From contig NZ_CP127294.1 of the NCBI RefSeq assembly GCF_030285625.1, positions 6,790,001 through 6,854,000 on the forward strand: a stretch of 64,000 nt of DNA, read 5' to 3'. The position numbers and the translations under genes are program-made. How positions within the stretch are numbered: position 1 is the stretch's first letter; the number at the start of each line of letters is the position of its first letter. Shown here piece after piece: positions 1 to 9,067 of the stretch. Under the pieces are notes generated by a model. That model ran no database searches. It saw only the letters and a program-made list of their open reading frames with translations, and was not told where the DNA came from. The DNA comes from Amycolatopsis sp. 2-15. GTDB lineage: Bacteria; Actinomycetota; Actinomycetes; Mycobacteriales; Pseudonocardiaceae.

Positions 1-1277
<1,277 letters not shown>

Positions 1278-1281
<4 letters not shown>

Positions 1282-2024
1282 AACTCACCGTGCGTGTCTG
1301 GCGCCAGTCCGGCCCCGACACCGAAGGACAGCTCGTCGACTACCCCGTCGACGGCATCAGCACCGACATGTCCTTCCTCGAAATGCTCGACACGCTCAAC
1401 CAGCAGCTCATCGACGCCGGCGAGCAGCCCGTCGCGTTCGACCACGACTGCCGCGAAGGCATCTGCGGCTCCTGCGGCGTCGTCATCAACGGCCAGGCCC
1501 ATGGCCCCGAGACCACCACCACGTGCCAGCTGCACATGCGCGCCTTCTCCGACGGCGACATCATCGACGTCGAACCTTGGCGCGCCAAGGGTTTCCCCGT
1601 GATCAAGGACCTCGTCGTCGACCGCTCCGCGTTCGACCGCATCATCCAGGCCGGCGGCTACATCACCGCCCCGACCGGTGCAGCCCCCGACGCCCACGCA
1701 GCGCCGGTGCCCAAGCCCGACGCCGACCTCGCCTTCGACAACGCCACCTGCATCGGCTGCGGCGCCTGCGTCGCGGCGTGCCCCAACGGCTCGGCGATGC
1801 TGTTCACCGCCGCCAAGGTCAGCCACCTCAACTCCCTGCCCCAGGGCCAGCCCGAACGCACCCAGCGCGTGCTCGACATGGTCGACACCATGGACGCCGA
1901 AGGCTTCGGCGGCTGCACCAACAGCGGCGAGTGCACGCTGGCCTGCCCCAAGGGCATCCCGCTGACGAGCATCACCACGCTCAACCGTGAGTTCCTCAAG
2001 GCGGCGCGCAAAGCCCGCAAGTGA
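1278..2024 (+). CDS. sdhB: Succinate dehydrogenase/fumarate reductase iron-sulfur subunit
   Basis: Iron-sulfur subunit of complex II, 248 residues, the usual size. The start is the GTG overlapping the sdhA stop; an open frame extends further upstream, but that part is only a shadow of sdhA. The N-terminal [2Fe-2S] ferredoxin domain carries C58, C63, C66 and C83 ([11 protein letters not shown]). The C-terminal domain has [12 protein letters not shown] (C158, C161, C164, C168) and [12 protein letters not shown] (C213, C219, C223), which supply the [4Fe-4S] and [3Fe-4S] ligands. All expected ligands are present, so the subunit looks functional. It is the last gene of the operon: the next gene is convergent after a 27-base gap with no obvious terminator. 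Confidence 0.95.
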
Positions 2025-2051
2025 CCTGGTCGGCTGTCCTACTCGGCTGTC

Positions 2052-3002
2052 CTACTCAGCGAAGACTCGGCGGAGCCAGTTCACGCGGCTCGCCCGCGCT
2101 TCGCGCGACATCGGGGCGTGCGGGACGACCTCGTCGAAGCCGTGGCACCCGCCCGGCCACACGTGCAGCTCCGCCTGCCCGCCCGACTGCCACAGGCGCG
2201 ACGCGTAGGCGACGGCCTCGTCGCGGAAGGTCTCGACGGAGCCGACCTCGAGGAACGAAGGCGGCAGGTCCGAGAGATCGGTGGGGCGGGCGGGCGCGGC
2301 GTACGGGGAGACGTCCGGGCCGCCGGCCGCGTCGCCCAGGAGCGCGGACCAGCCGGTGGCGTTGGAGACGCTGTCCCACACGCCTTCGCCGACCAGCTCG
2401 GTGCTCGACGGCGTGCCCGCGCGGTCGTCGATCATCGGGCACACCAGCAGCTGACCCTGCAGGGCCGGGCCGCCGCGGTCCCGCGCCATCAGCGCGGTGG
2501 CGGCCGCGAGCCCGCCGCCGGCGCTGCCGCCCGCCACCACGAGCCGGGCGGGATCGATGCCCAGCTCGGCCAGGTGCTCGCCGACCCACGTCAGCCCGGT
2601 GTAGCAGTCCTCGACGGGCGCGGGGTGCGGATGCTCCGGCGCGAGGCGGTAGTCGACGCTCACCACGACCATCGGGATTTCGGCCAGCCACCCGAGTAGC
2701 CAGTCGGCGCCCGTGCGGTTGGTGCCGGCCATCATGCCGCCGCCGTGCATGAAGTACAGGCCCGGCAACGGCACGGCGGGATCGCTGCCCTTGGGCCGCA
2801 GCACCAGCAGTGGAACGCCGCCGTCGATCTCGCGCACGTCGGCGCGCTCGGCGATCTCGGCCACGCTCATCGTGTGCCCGGCCGCCGTCAGCTCACGCAG
2901 CCGGCCCACGAGCTCCGGCGTCACCGACGACGGCAGCGCCTCGTTCACCGCCACCAGCGCCGCCGCGATCTCGGCGTCGAACGGTGGGTGCACCCTCTGC
3001 AT
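2052..3002 (-). CDS. Alpha/beta hydrolase, hormone-sensitive-lipase (esterase) type
   Basis: Probable cytoplasmic carboxylesterase of the HSL (acetyl-hydrolase) family, 316 residues. It has the HSL oxyanion motif HGGGM, the nucleophile elbow GGSAGG with the catalytic Ser, and a late GCHGFD segment supplying the catalytic His, in the order and spacing of the family. The frame can be extended upstream to base 3092, but the ATG at 3002 has a good ribosome-binding site (AGAGGAG about 8 bases upstream) and the extra residues look non-coding. The gene stands alone between sdhB (convergent) and a regulator relic on the same strand 97 bases upstream. The natural substrate cannot be told from sequence; short-chain acyl esters are typical. 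Confidence 0.85.
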   Translation of the reverse strand: MQRVHPPFDAEIAAALVAVNEALPSSVTPELVGRLRELTAAGHTMSVAEIAERADVREIDGGVPLLVLRPKGSDPAVPLPGLYFMHGGGMMAGTNRTGADWLLGWLAEIPMVVVSVDYRLAPEHPHPAPVEDCYTGLTWVGEHLAELGIDPARLVVAGGSAGGGLAAATALMARDRGGPALQGQLLVCPMIDDRAGTPSSTELVGEGVWDSVSNATGWSALLGDAAGGPDVSPYAAPARPTDLSDLPPSFLEVGSVETFRDEAVAYASRLWQSGGQAELHVWPGGCHGFDEVVPHAPMSREARASRVNWLRRVFAE

Positions 3003-3099
3003 GCCGCCTGCTCCTCTCGGGATGTCGACCACCGACGCTAGGCGAGCGCCCACCGTACGTGAACCCGTCACGCGGCGGCCGTTGCCCGCCACGCGGCGG

Positions 3100-4113
3100 T
3101 CAGCGGCTACGGCGGAACCGGCGCAGCACCAACGCCACCGTGAGCCGGGTCCGCCCGGCCGGCGTGGTCAGCCCGTAGCTGAGCTCCTGGGCAAGGAGGT
3201 CGACGCGGCTCTGCAGCGTGGAGTGGTGCACGTGGAGCACCGCCGCCGCGGCACGCAGGCTCGGCTCCGCCGCGACGGCGGTCAGCGTCGCGAGCGCCCA
3301 CGGGTGCGCGGCGACGACGCGTTCGAGGTGGCGTCACTTCCGCCGTGGCCGCCGGTGAGTCACACCCGTCGGCGAGCGCGAGCAGCCCGCCCACCTCGGC
3401 GGCGTCCACATGCGACGGCCCCGGCTCATCGACGGCGGTGAGCCGCAATGCGAGAACCGCCTGCCCGTAGGACAACGGCAGCTCCCGCACAGCGACCGCC
3501 GGTCCCGACGCCGACCGCACCGCCTTGCCAACTCCTCCAGGTGATCCGGCCGGTTCGATCGTCACCGCCAGGTCGCCGAGGCGAGCCGCGCCCGGCGGTT
3601 GCGGGCCGCCCGCGCACACCGTCACGACGAACACTCCGTCCGGCGGCGACCCCAGCCGCCGGGCCGCATCCGTCCGCGCACCTTCGTCGGCACTGGCGTC
3701 CACCAGGAGCTCCACCGACGCGGGGTCCCCCGGCGGAAATCCGGCGCCGGTGCGGTCCAGCACGATGCCGACCGTGGTGGCCAGCCGGTCGACGAGCACC
3801 CGATCGAACTCCGCCCGCGCCGGGTCCTCAGCCGCGCGCTCCACCCACACCACCGCGCGCGCGTACCCCGGCAACGGCACCGAAAGGCCCGCGGGCTCAC
3901 CATCAACCCGCCGGCCGTCCGGCTCCACCCGGACCCGCAACCGCCGTCCCGGAACCACGAGACCGGCGGCGCAGCCGGCGAGCACGGCCGCGGCCCGCAC
4001 CGTCGCTTCGAGACCGGCGCGGGCTTCGACCAGGGCGTCGAAGTGGCGACCACCCGCAGGGCGGCCCCGGCTCCGGGATCGATCGCCCGCATGCGCCCGG
4101 CCGGCTCACGCAA
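3100..4113 (-). pseudogene. PucR-family transcriptional regulator, split by two single-base shifts
   Basis: The reading is that of a PucR-type regulator of about 337 residues. The C-terminal helix-turn-helix (SLRAAAAVLHVHHSTLQ) is typical and ends at the TGA at 3100-3102. No single frame spans it. The N-terminal part (MRAIDPGAG...) is in one frame to about 4045, the middle (FDALVEARAGLEATVRAA ... AEV) is in the next frame from about 4045 to 3337, and the HTH part returns to the first frame. One base missing near 4041-4050 and one extra base near 3331-3338 would restore a continuous protein, giving ...RVVA-x-FDAL... and ...AEVRHLERVVAAHPWAL... The probable start is TTG at 4113 with AGGAGG 9 bases upstream. 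The compensating shifts and unspoiled flanks suggest a very recent pseudogene or base-calling errors. Targets are unknown. Confidence 0.75.
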
Positions 4114-4153
4114 CGTCGGTCACCTCCTCGGCGACCAGCGTACGGGCCGGTGC

Positions 4154-5887
4154 TCAGAACCCGGGTGCGTTGCGCAGGTTGGTGCGCGCGAGCTCGATCA
4201 TCTTGCCGACGCCGCCGTTGAGCACCGTTTTGCTCGCCCCGAGCGCGAAGCCGCGGACCTGCGCGCCGGTGATGTGCGGCGGGATCGACAGCGCGTTGGG
4301 ATCGGTCACGAGCTCGACCACGGCCGGTCCGGGGTGGACGAACGCCTTCGCCAGCGCCTCCCGCACGTCGCGCGGGTCCTCGACGCGCGTCGCGTGGATG
4401 CCGCACGCCTGGGCGATCGCGGCGAAGTTCACGGGTGTGTGGTCCGTACCGAAGTCGGGCAGGCCGTCCACGAGCATCTCGAGCTTCACCATGCCGAGCG
4501 TGGCGTTGTTGAACACCACCACCTTCACCGGGATGTCGTAGGTGGGCAGCGTGAGCAGGTCGCCCATGAGCATGGCGAGCCCGCCGTCGCCCGAGAGCGA
4601 CACGACCTGGCGGCCCGGCTGCGCGAACTGGGCGCCGATGGCGTGCGGCAGCGCGTTGGCCATGCTGCCGTGGCGGAACGAGCCGAGCACGCGGCGGCGG
4701 CCGTTGGGCGTGAGGTAGCGCGCGGCCCACACGTTGCCCATGCCGGTGTCCACGGTGAACACCGCGTCGTCGTCGGCCACCTCGTCGAGGATCGCCGCGG
4801 CGAACTCCGGGTGGATGGGCCGTCGGTGCTCGATCTTCGTGGTGTAGGCCGAAACCACCTTCTCCAGCTTCCGCACATGCTCGCGCAGCATCCGGTCGAG
4901 GTAGGTGCGATCGGTCCGCTCCCGCAGCAGCGGCAGCACGGCCTTGATCGTCGCCTTCACGTCGCCGTGGATCGCCAGCTCCAGCGGCGTCCGGCGGCCC
5001 AGGCGCGCGATGTCGGTGTCGACCTGGATCGTGCGGGCCTGCGGCAGGAAGTTGTCGTACGGGAAGTCCGTGCCCAGCAACACGATCCGGTCGGCGGCGT
5101 GCATCGCGTCGTAGCAGGCGCCGTAGCCGAGCAGGCCGCTCATGCCGACGTCGAACGGGTTGTCGTACTGGATCCACTCCTTGCCGCCGAGCGAGTGGCC
5201 GACCGGGGCATTGAGCCGTTCGGCCAGTGCCAGCACCTCGTCGTGCGCGCCGCGGGTCCCGGCGCCGGCGAAGAGCATCACCTTCTCGCCGGAGTCGAGC
5301 AGGCGCGCCAGCTCCTCGATCGTCTCGGCCGGCGGCACCACCGGCGACGGCGTGACGAGCTGGACCTTCTCCACACCCGGCTGCGCGGCCTTGCGGTCGG
5401 CGATGTCACCCGGGATGGTCAGCACGGACACCCCGCCCTTGCCGACGGCCGTCTGCATCGCGATCCGCAGCATCCGCGGCATCTGCTCCGGTTGGGACAC
5501 GAGCTCGCTGTAGAAGCTGCACTCGGTGAACAACTGCTCCGGGTGCGTCTCCTGGAAGAACCCCGTGCCGATCTGCGCCGACGGGATGTGCGACGCGATC
5601 GCCAGCACCGGCGCACCGCTGCGGTGGGCGTCGAAAAGCCCGTTGATCAGGTGCAGGTTGCCCGGGCCGCAGCTGCCCGCGCACACGGCGAGCTTCCCCG
5701 TCACCTGGGCTTCCGCGGCGGCCGCGAACGCCGCGGCCTCCTCGTGGCGGACGTGGACCCACTCGATGCCGTCGGTGCGGCGCACCGCGTCGACGATCGG
5801 GTTGAGACTGTCGCCGACGATGCCGTAGATCCGTTCCACGCCGGCGTCGCGCAGGGTCCGCACGAGCTGTTCGGCCACAGTGGCCAT
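4154..5887 (-). CDS. poxB: Pyruvate dehydrogenase (quinone) / pyruvate oxidase, ThDP-dependent
   Basis: ThDP/FAD enzyme of 577 residues, matching the PoxB family length (about 572-580). Known members decarboxylate pyruvate to acetate and CO2 and pass electrons to the quinone pool, so it is a peripheral membrane enzyme. The N-terminal ThDP PYR domain (YGIVGDSLNPIVDA, EEAAAFAAAAEA with the cofactor-activating Glu) is followed by a central FAD-type domain (LFAGAGTRGAHDEV) and a C-terminal PP domain whose motif GDGGLAMLMGDLLTLP ends in the Mg/ThDP Asn pair (VVFNNATLGM). The ATG at 5887 has AGGAG about 11 bases upstream. It is divergent from a LysR gene across 106 bases, which suggests LysR control. 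Other ThDP enzymes (acetolactate synthase) are less likely because the opening LVRTLRDAGVERIYGIVGD is PoxB-like. Confidence 0.9.
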   Translation of the reverse strand: MATVAEQLVRTLRDAGVERIYGIVGDSLNPIVDAVRRTDGIEWVHVRHEEAAAFAAAAEAQVTGKLAVCAGSCGPGNLHLINGLFDAHRSGAPVLAIASHIPSAQIGTGFFQETHPEQLFTECSFYSELVSQPEQMPRMLRIAMQTAVGKGGVSVLTIPGDIADRKAAQPGVEKVQLVTPSPVVPPAETIEELARLLDSGEKVMLFAGAGTRGAHDEVLALAERLNAPVGHSLGGKEWIQYDNPFDVGMSGLLGYGACYDAMHAADRIVLLGTDFPYDNFLPQARTIQVDTDIARLGRRTPLELAIHGDVKATIKAVLPLLRERTDRTYLDRMLREHVRKLEKVVSAYTTKIEHRRPIHPEFAAAILDEVADDDAVFTVDTGMGNVWAARYLTPNGRRRVLGSFRHGSMANALPHAIGAQFAQPGRQVVSLSGDGGLAMLMGDLLTLPTYDIPVKVVVFNNATLGMVKLEMLVDGLPDFGTDHTPVNFAAIAQACGIHATRVEDPRDVREALAKAFVHPGPAVVELVTDPNALSIPPHITGAQVRGFALGASKTVLNGGVGKMIELARTNLRNAPGF

Positions 5888-5935
5888 GAGCCACGCTCCT
5901 CTCTCGGAAAACCTGCTTCCAGCATGTGCTGCCTG

Positions 5936-5945
5936 CGCATATGCG
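5936..5945. promoter_or_regulatory. Palindrome in the poxB/LysR divergent promoter region
   Basis: CGCATATGCG is a perfect 10-base palindrome in the 106-base gap between poxB and the LysR gene. A second short dyad, AGCA-TG-TGCT, lies 6 bases to its left (5921-5930). LysR regulators commonly bind interrupted dyads between themselves and a divergent target, so this is a reasonable operator candidate for poxB control. No ligand can be inferred. Confidence 0.4.
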
Positions 5946-5993
5946 TCCAATGCCTCTTTTTCCTCGGTTCCATGCTGTGGCAGTATGGATGGC

Positions 5994-6902
5994 ATGGACC
6001 TGCACGTGCTCCGGCTCTTCCAGGAGGTGGCCCGCGGGGCGACGGTGACCGACACGGCGGCCCGCGCGCGGCTCACCCAGCCCGCGCTTTCCCGTGCACT
6101 GCACCGGATCGAGCGCGAAACCGGCGCCGCCCTGTTCCAACGTTCGGGCCGCGCGCTGCGGCTCACGCCCGCGGGCCACGCCTTCGCGACCCACGTCGAA
6201 GCGATCCTCGAGCGCTACGACGAAGGCCTGCGCGCCGTCGCCGAAGCCGTCGATCCCGAATCAGGGGTGATTCCGCTGGCGTTCCTGCACACGTTCGGCA
6301 CCTGGCTCGTGCCGCCCGTCGTGAGCGGCTACCGTGCTGAGCATCCGCGGGCGCGGTTCGAGCTGCGCCAGCACGGCGAGGAAGGCCTGGTGCGCGAACT
6401 GCTCGACGGCACGGCCGATCTCGTGCTCACCAGCGGCGACCCGGGTGACCCGCTGATCCACTGGGTCCGGCTGCTCGAGGAACCGCTGCTGCTGGCCGTG
6501 CCGCCGAAACACCGCCTCGCGCGCCGCAAGCAGGCCCGGCTGGCCGACGTCGCCGAGGAGTCGTTCATCCTGCTGCGCCGGGGATACGCGCTGCGCGAGA
6601 CCACCGAGCAGCTGTGCGCGCAGGCCGGCTTCATGCCGCGCGTCGGGTTCGAGGGCGAGGAGGTGGAGACCCTGCGCGGGCTCGTCACGGCGGGGCTCGG
6701 CGTGTCCCTGCTGCCGCTCCCCCACACCGCGACGTTCCCGCCCGCGGTCACCGCGCCGACTACCCCGCACCTGCGCGTCACGGACGTGCCGGCGGCTCGC
6801 GACATCGGCCTGGCCCAGCTCGGCGGGCGCGTGCTGCCGTCGGCGAGCGAGACGTTCCGGAAACACGTGCTCGCCACGGCACCACGCACGCTGCCGACGT
6901 GA
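5994..6902 (+). CDS. LysR-family transcriptional regulator
   Basis: LysR-type activator/repressor of 302 residues. The N-terminal winged helix-turn-helix (MDLHVLRLFQEVARGATVTD ... LTQPALSRALHRIERETGAALFQRSGR) is canonical, and the rest is a periplasmic-binding-like effector domain. The start is chosen at MDLHVL because LysR proteins begin about there; an in-frame ATG lies three codons upstream at 5985 and neither has a clear ribosome-binding site, so a leaderless or short-leader message is possible. Its divergence from poxB suggests it controls that gene. Other LysR targets are possible. Confidence 0.88.
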   Translation: MDLHVLRLFQEVARGATVTDTAARARLTQPALSRALHRIERETGAALFQRSGRALRLTPAGHAFATHVEAILERYDEGLRAVAEAVDPESGVIPLAFLHTFGTWLVPPVVSGYRAEHPRARFELRQHGEEGLVRELLDGTADLVLTSGDPGDPLIHWVRLLEEPLLLAVPPKHRLARRKQARLADVAEESFILLRRGYALRETTEQLCAQAGFMPRVGFEGEEVETLRGLVTAGLGVSLLPLPHTATFPPAVTAPTTPHLRVTDVPAARDIGLAQLGGRVLPSASETFRKHVLATAPRTLPT

Positions 6903-6923
6903 ACCCGCTGCCGGGCAAGAAAA

Positions 6924-6952
6924 ATCCCCGGCACCACGCGGGTACCGGGGAT
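6924..6952 (-). terminator. Rho-independent terminator for the methyltransferase gene
   Basis: Perfect 8-base stem (ATCCCCGG/CCGGGGAT) around a 13-base loop, followed on the minus strand by ATTTTTCTT. A GC stem with a U tract is textbook intrinsic termination. It lies 17 bases beyond the stop of the minus-strand methyltransferase gene and just after the LysR stop on the plus strand, so it mainly serves the minus-strand message. Confidence 0.8.
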
Positions 6953-6968
6953 CTCCGGGAAGGTCAGC

Positions 6969-7826
6969 TCACGGCTTGCGGCCGACGACCCCCGCGACGC
7001 ACTTCGCGGAGTCGCTGAGCGGGGTGAGCCGCGGGCCGTCCGGCCACCACTCGTCGCAGACGGACATGCCGGGGCCACTGGTCGCGTTGGGCGGCAGCAG
7101 TTCCAGGCCCGGCAGCATGCCTTCGATCTCCGTGCGCTTGCGGAAGCGGCCGGCGCCCAGCGGGCCGGACACGAGGATCTCCTCGATCCGCTTCGCGACG
7201 GCGGTCAGCTCCGGCACCTCGGGGTCGTAGAAGTGCGCCAGCGCCACGAAAGAACCCGGGGCGAGGGCGTCGATGTACTGGCGCATCACGTCGACGGCGC
7301 CGTCGCCCTCGAAATGGTGGATGGTGCCGATGTGCAGCAGGCCCAGCGGCTGCGAGAAGTCGATGTACTCGCGCACGGTCTCGTTCTCCAGCACCAGTTT
7401 CGGCTGGAAGATGTCGGCGTCGACCATGTGCGTGTACTCGTTCTCGGCCAGCAGTGCGCGGCCGTGGGCGAGGACCACCGGGTCGTTGTCGATGTAGACC
7501 ACGTGCGCGTCGCGGTGGGCGCGCTGCACGATCTGGTGCGTGTTCTCCGCCGTCGGGAGGCCGGAACCGCAGTCGAGGAACTGGCGGATCCCCGTCTGGT
7601 TGGCCAGCATCCGCAGCGCGCGGTTGTGGAATCCGCGGTTGCCGCGCGCGATGTGGACGGCCTCCGGCACCGCGGCGTTGATCTTCTCCATGACCGCGCG
7701 GTCGACCTCGTAGTAGTGGTTCCCGCCGAGGAAGCCGTCGTAGATCCGCGCGATGCTCGGCCGGTTCGGGTCGACCCCCACGGGAACCTGGCTGGGCGAC
7801 AGCGTGGACGGCGGAGCGCTGGGCAT
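6969..7826 (-). CDS. SAM-dependent methyltransferase, PF04672 (DUF574/Methyltransf_19) family
   Basis: Protein of 285 residues in an actinobacterial SAM-methyltransferase family that is abundant in streptomycetes and relatives and mostly of unknown substrate. Visible marks are the family opening DPNRPSIARIYDGFLGGNHYYEVDR, the SAM motif I FLDCGSGLPT, an acidic ribose-binding strand (VVYIDNDPVVL), and the late LGLLHIGTIHHFEGD and ALAHFYDP segments. The ATG at 7826 has GAGG about 7 bases upstream; longer in-frame extensions lack a good site. It is monocistronic, with its own terminator downstream. Likely a small-molecule methyltransferase, but no substrate can be proposed. Confidence 0.85.
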   Translation of the reverse strand: MPSAPPSTLSPSQVPVGVDPNRPSIARIYDGFLGGNHYYEVDRAVMEKINAAVPEAVHIARGNRGFHNRALRMLANQTGIRQFLDCGSGLPTAENTHQIVQRAHRDAHVVYIDNDPVVLAHGRALLAENEYTHMVDADIFQPKLVLENETVREYIDFSQPLGLLHIGTIHHFEGDGAVDVMRQYIDALAPGSFVALAHFYDPEVPELTAVAKRIEEILVSGPLGAGRFRKRTEIEGMLPGLELLPPNATSGPGMSVCDEWWPDGPRLTPLSDSAKCVAGVVGRKP

Positions 7827-7963
7827 GGATACCTCGCAAGGCGGCTCGGGGGCGGCTTTGACCCACTCAGAGTAGTACCTTGACCCCCTGCGGTTACGCG
7901 AGGTCGCCCGTTCAGCTGCACGTCGGGCGCGGAAATCGGTGCTACCTGCGCCTTCCGCGCCCG

Positions 7964-8665
7964 TCAGCCGCCGTGGCGGCCCGACGGCTGCTGGTGGCGG
8001 CTGCTCCACTCCTGGAGGAACGAGGTCACGGCCGAGCTCCAGATGTCCTCGGACGTCGTGCCCGCCGACGTCCGGTGCGGCGCGCTCGAGTGCTCGCCCG
8101 CCGGCCGCTGCGGCGGCTTCTGGCCCTCGGTGGTGTGGTCCACCTGGTCGGTGGCCGTCGGCGGCGTCGGGCTGGCGGTCATGGTGGTGACCGCGGGCGG
8201 CGCGGACGAGGGCTTCGACGGCGCGACCGGCACTTCCGCGGGCCGGCCGGCCGAGCCGCTCTCCGGCGCGGGCCACAGGGCCCAGGTCCCGAGCCCGGCC
8301 AGCGCGACGACCACCGCGCCGGCGATCACCACGTACCTCGTGTTGCGCCGGTTCGCCCCGGGCGGCGAGGTCTGCGTCCGCTCGGTTTCGTGCTCGGGTC
8401 CCGCGGCGGCGAACATCGCGTCGAGCCCCAGCGGCAGCTCGCCGGCGATCGACTGCGGTTTCGTGGCCGGTCCCTCGCCCAAGGTGCGCGGCGCGGTGGC
8501 GGGCTCCGGGTACAGCCCGCTCGGATCGGACTCGGGTTTCGTCCGCGTGACGAGCGGTGGCCGCTCGCCGTCGATGCGCGGCATCGGCGCCGTCTCCGAC
8601 AGGCTCACCAGCTTCGCGACCGAGTCGAGCTCGTCGCGACCTTCGCCGGGACTCGTGCCTGCCAT
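7964..8665 (-). CDS. Hypothetical single-pass membrane protein with Pro/Ser/Thr-rich outer region
   Basis: Not recognised. The 233-residue reading starts at an ATG with GGAGG 5 bases upstream (MAGTSPGEGRDELDSVAKLVSL). About 110 charged, presumably cytoplasmic residues come first, then a basic stop-transfer sequence (RRNTR) and one membrane segment (YVVIAGAVVVALAGLGTWALW), then about 90 residues rich in Pro, Ser and Thr, presumably outside. The layout resembles membrane-anchored partners of actinomycete signalling or cell-envelope systems, but nothing gives a function. The same-strand methyltransferase gene lies 137 bases downstream, too far for clear coupling. Confidence 0.7.
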   Translation of the reverse strand: MAGTSPGEGRDELDSVAKLVSLSETAPMPRIDGERPPLVTRTKPESDPSGLYPEPATAPRTLGEGPATKPQSIAGELPLGLDAMFAAAGPEHETERTQTSPPGANRRNTRYVVIAGAVVVALAGLGTWALWPAPESGSAGRPAEVPVAPSKPSSAPPAVTTMTASPTPPTATDQVDHTTEGQKPPQRPAGEHSSAPHRTSAGTTSEDIWSSAVTSFLQEWSSRHQQPSGRHGG

Positions 8666-8782
8666 CCAGACCTCCACACCGCCGGAGCCGCGGGCCCGCG
8701 GCCCGACCGGCGGCAAGATCCTATGAACCTCCGCCCGATCGGGTAAATCCGCCCCCACAAGATCACCCAGGGTGACAGATTT

Positions 8783-8905
8783 TCACGGGTGACACACGGC
8801 CCCGCGCACCGGCACGGGGCGGCTGAAGTACACCTCGACACCGTCGGTGCCCTGGATCTGGAAGCAGTACTTGCGCACCGGGTCCACCGGCACCAGCCAG
8901 CTGCG
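8783..8905 (-). pseudogene. C-terminal fragment of an unknown (probably exported) protein
   Basis: A 40-residue open segment (RSWLVPVDPVRKYCFQIQGT ... YFSRPVPVRGAVCHP, stop at 8783) has natural protein composition with paired cysteines, while the sequence upstream of it on the same strand turns into Arg/Ser-rich non-coding translation. It looks like the 3' end of a gene that lost its 5' part. No family assignment is possible. Confidence 0.35.
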
Positions 8906-8908
8906 CGG

Positions 8909-8974
8909 CAAGCTGGCGCTCCGCCGCTGATCCACGCCGTGCCCGGGGTCGGTTACGTGCTGGCCCCCGCCTGA
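8909..8974 (+). pseudogene. C-terminal fragment of an OmpR-type response regulator
   Basis: The last 20 or so codons read GAPPLIHAVPGVGYVLAPA, the conserved end of OmpR/PhoB winged-helix response regulators (I-x-T-V-R-G-x-G-Y-x-L is the usual form). Nothing upstream in this frame continues the domain, so only the wing and terminus remain. It abuts the oppositely oriented fragment at 8783-8905, and the 5' parts of both are missing. Confidence 0.45.
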
Positions 8975-9067
8975 CCCGGCACCGTCCACAGTGGAGTCCC
9001 CTGGTCACCGGGACCCCTCCCGGCGGGGCAGGCCTAGTCTGCGCCCACCGGGGAAAGGAAGTCGGAG

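Larger units (their letters stand above)
8666..9067. other. 402-base stretch without an intact gene; contains two gene fragments
   Basis: Between the divergent membrane-protein and lipoprotein genes. It holds two short C-terminal coding fragments pointing away from each other (listed separately) and the leader of the lipoprotein gene. No intact gene or RNA gene was recognised. Confidence 0.6.

Noticed and set aside
3599..6340. 913-codon open frame on the plus strand
   Set aside because: It runs antisense to the PucR relic and poxB, its His/Arg-rich translation is typical of a GC-rich shadow frame, and poxB has full family motifs.
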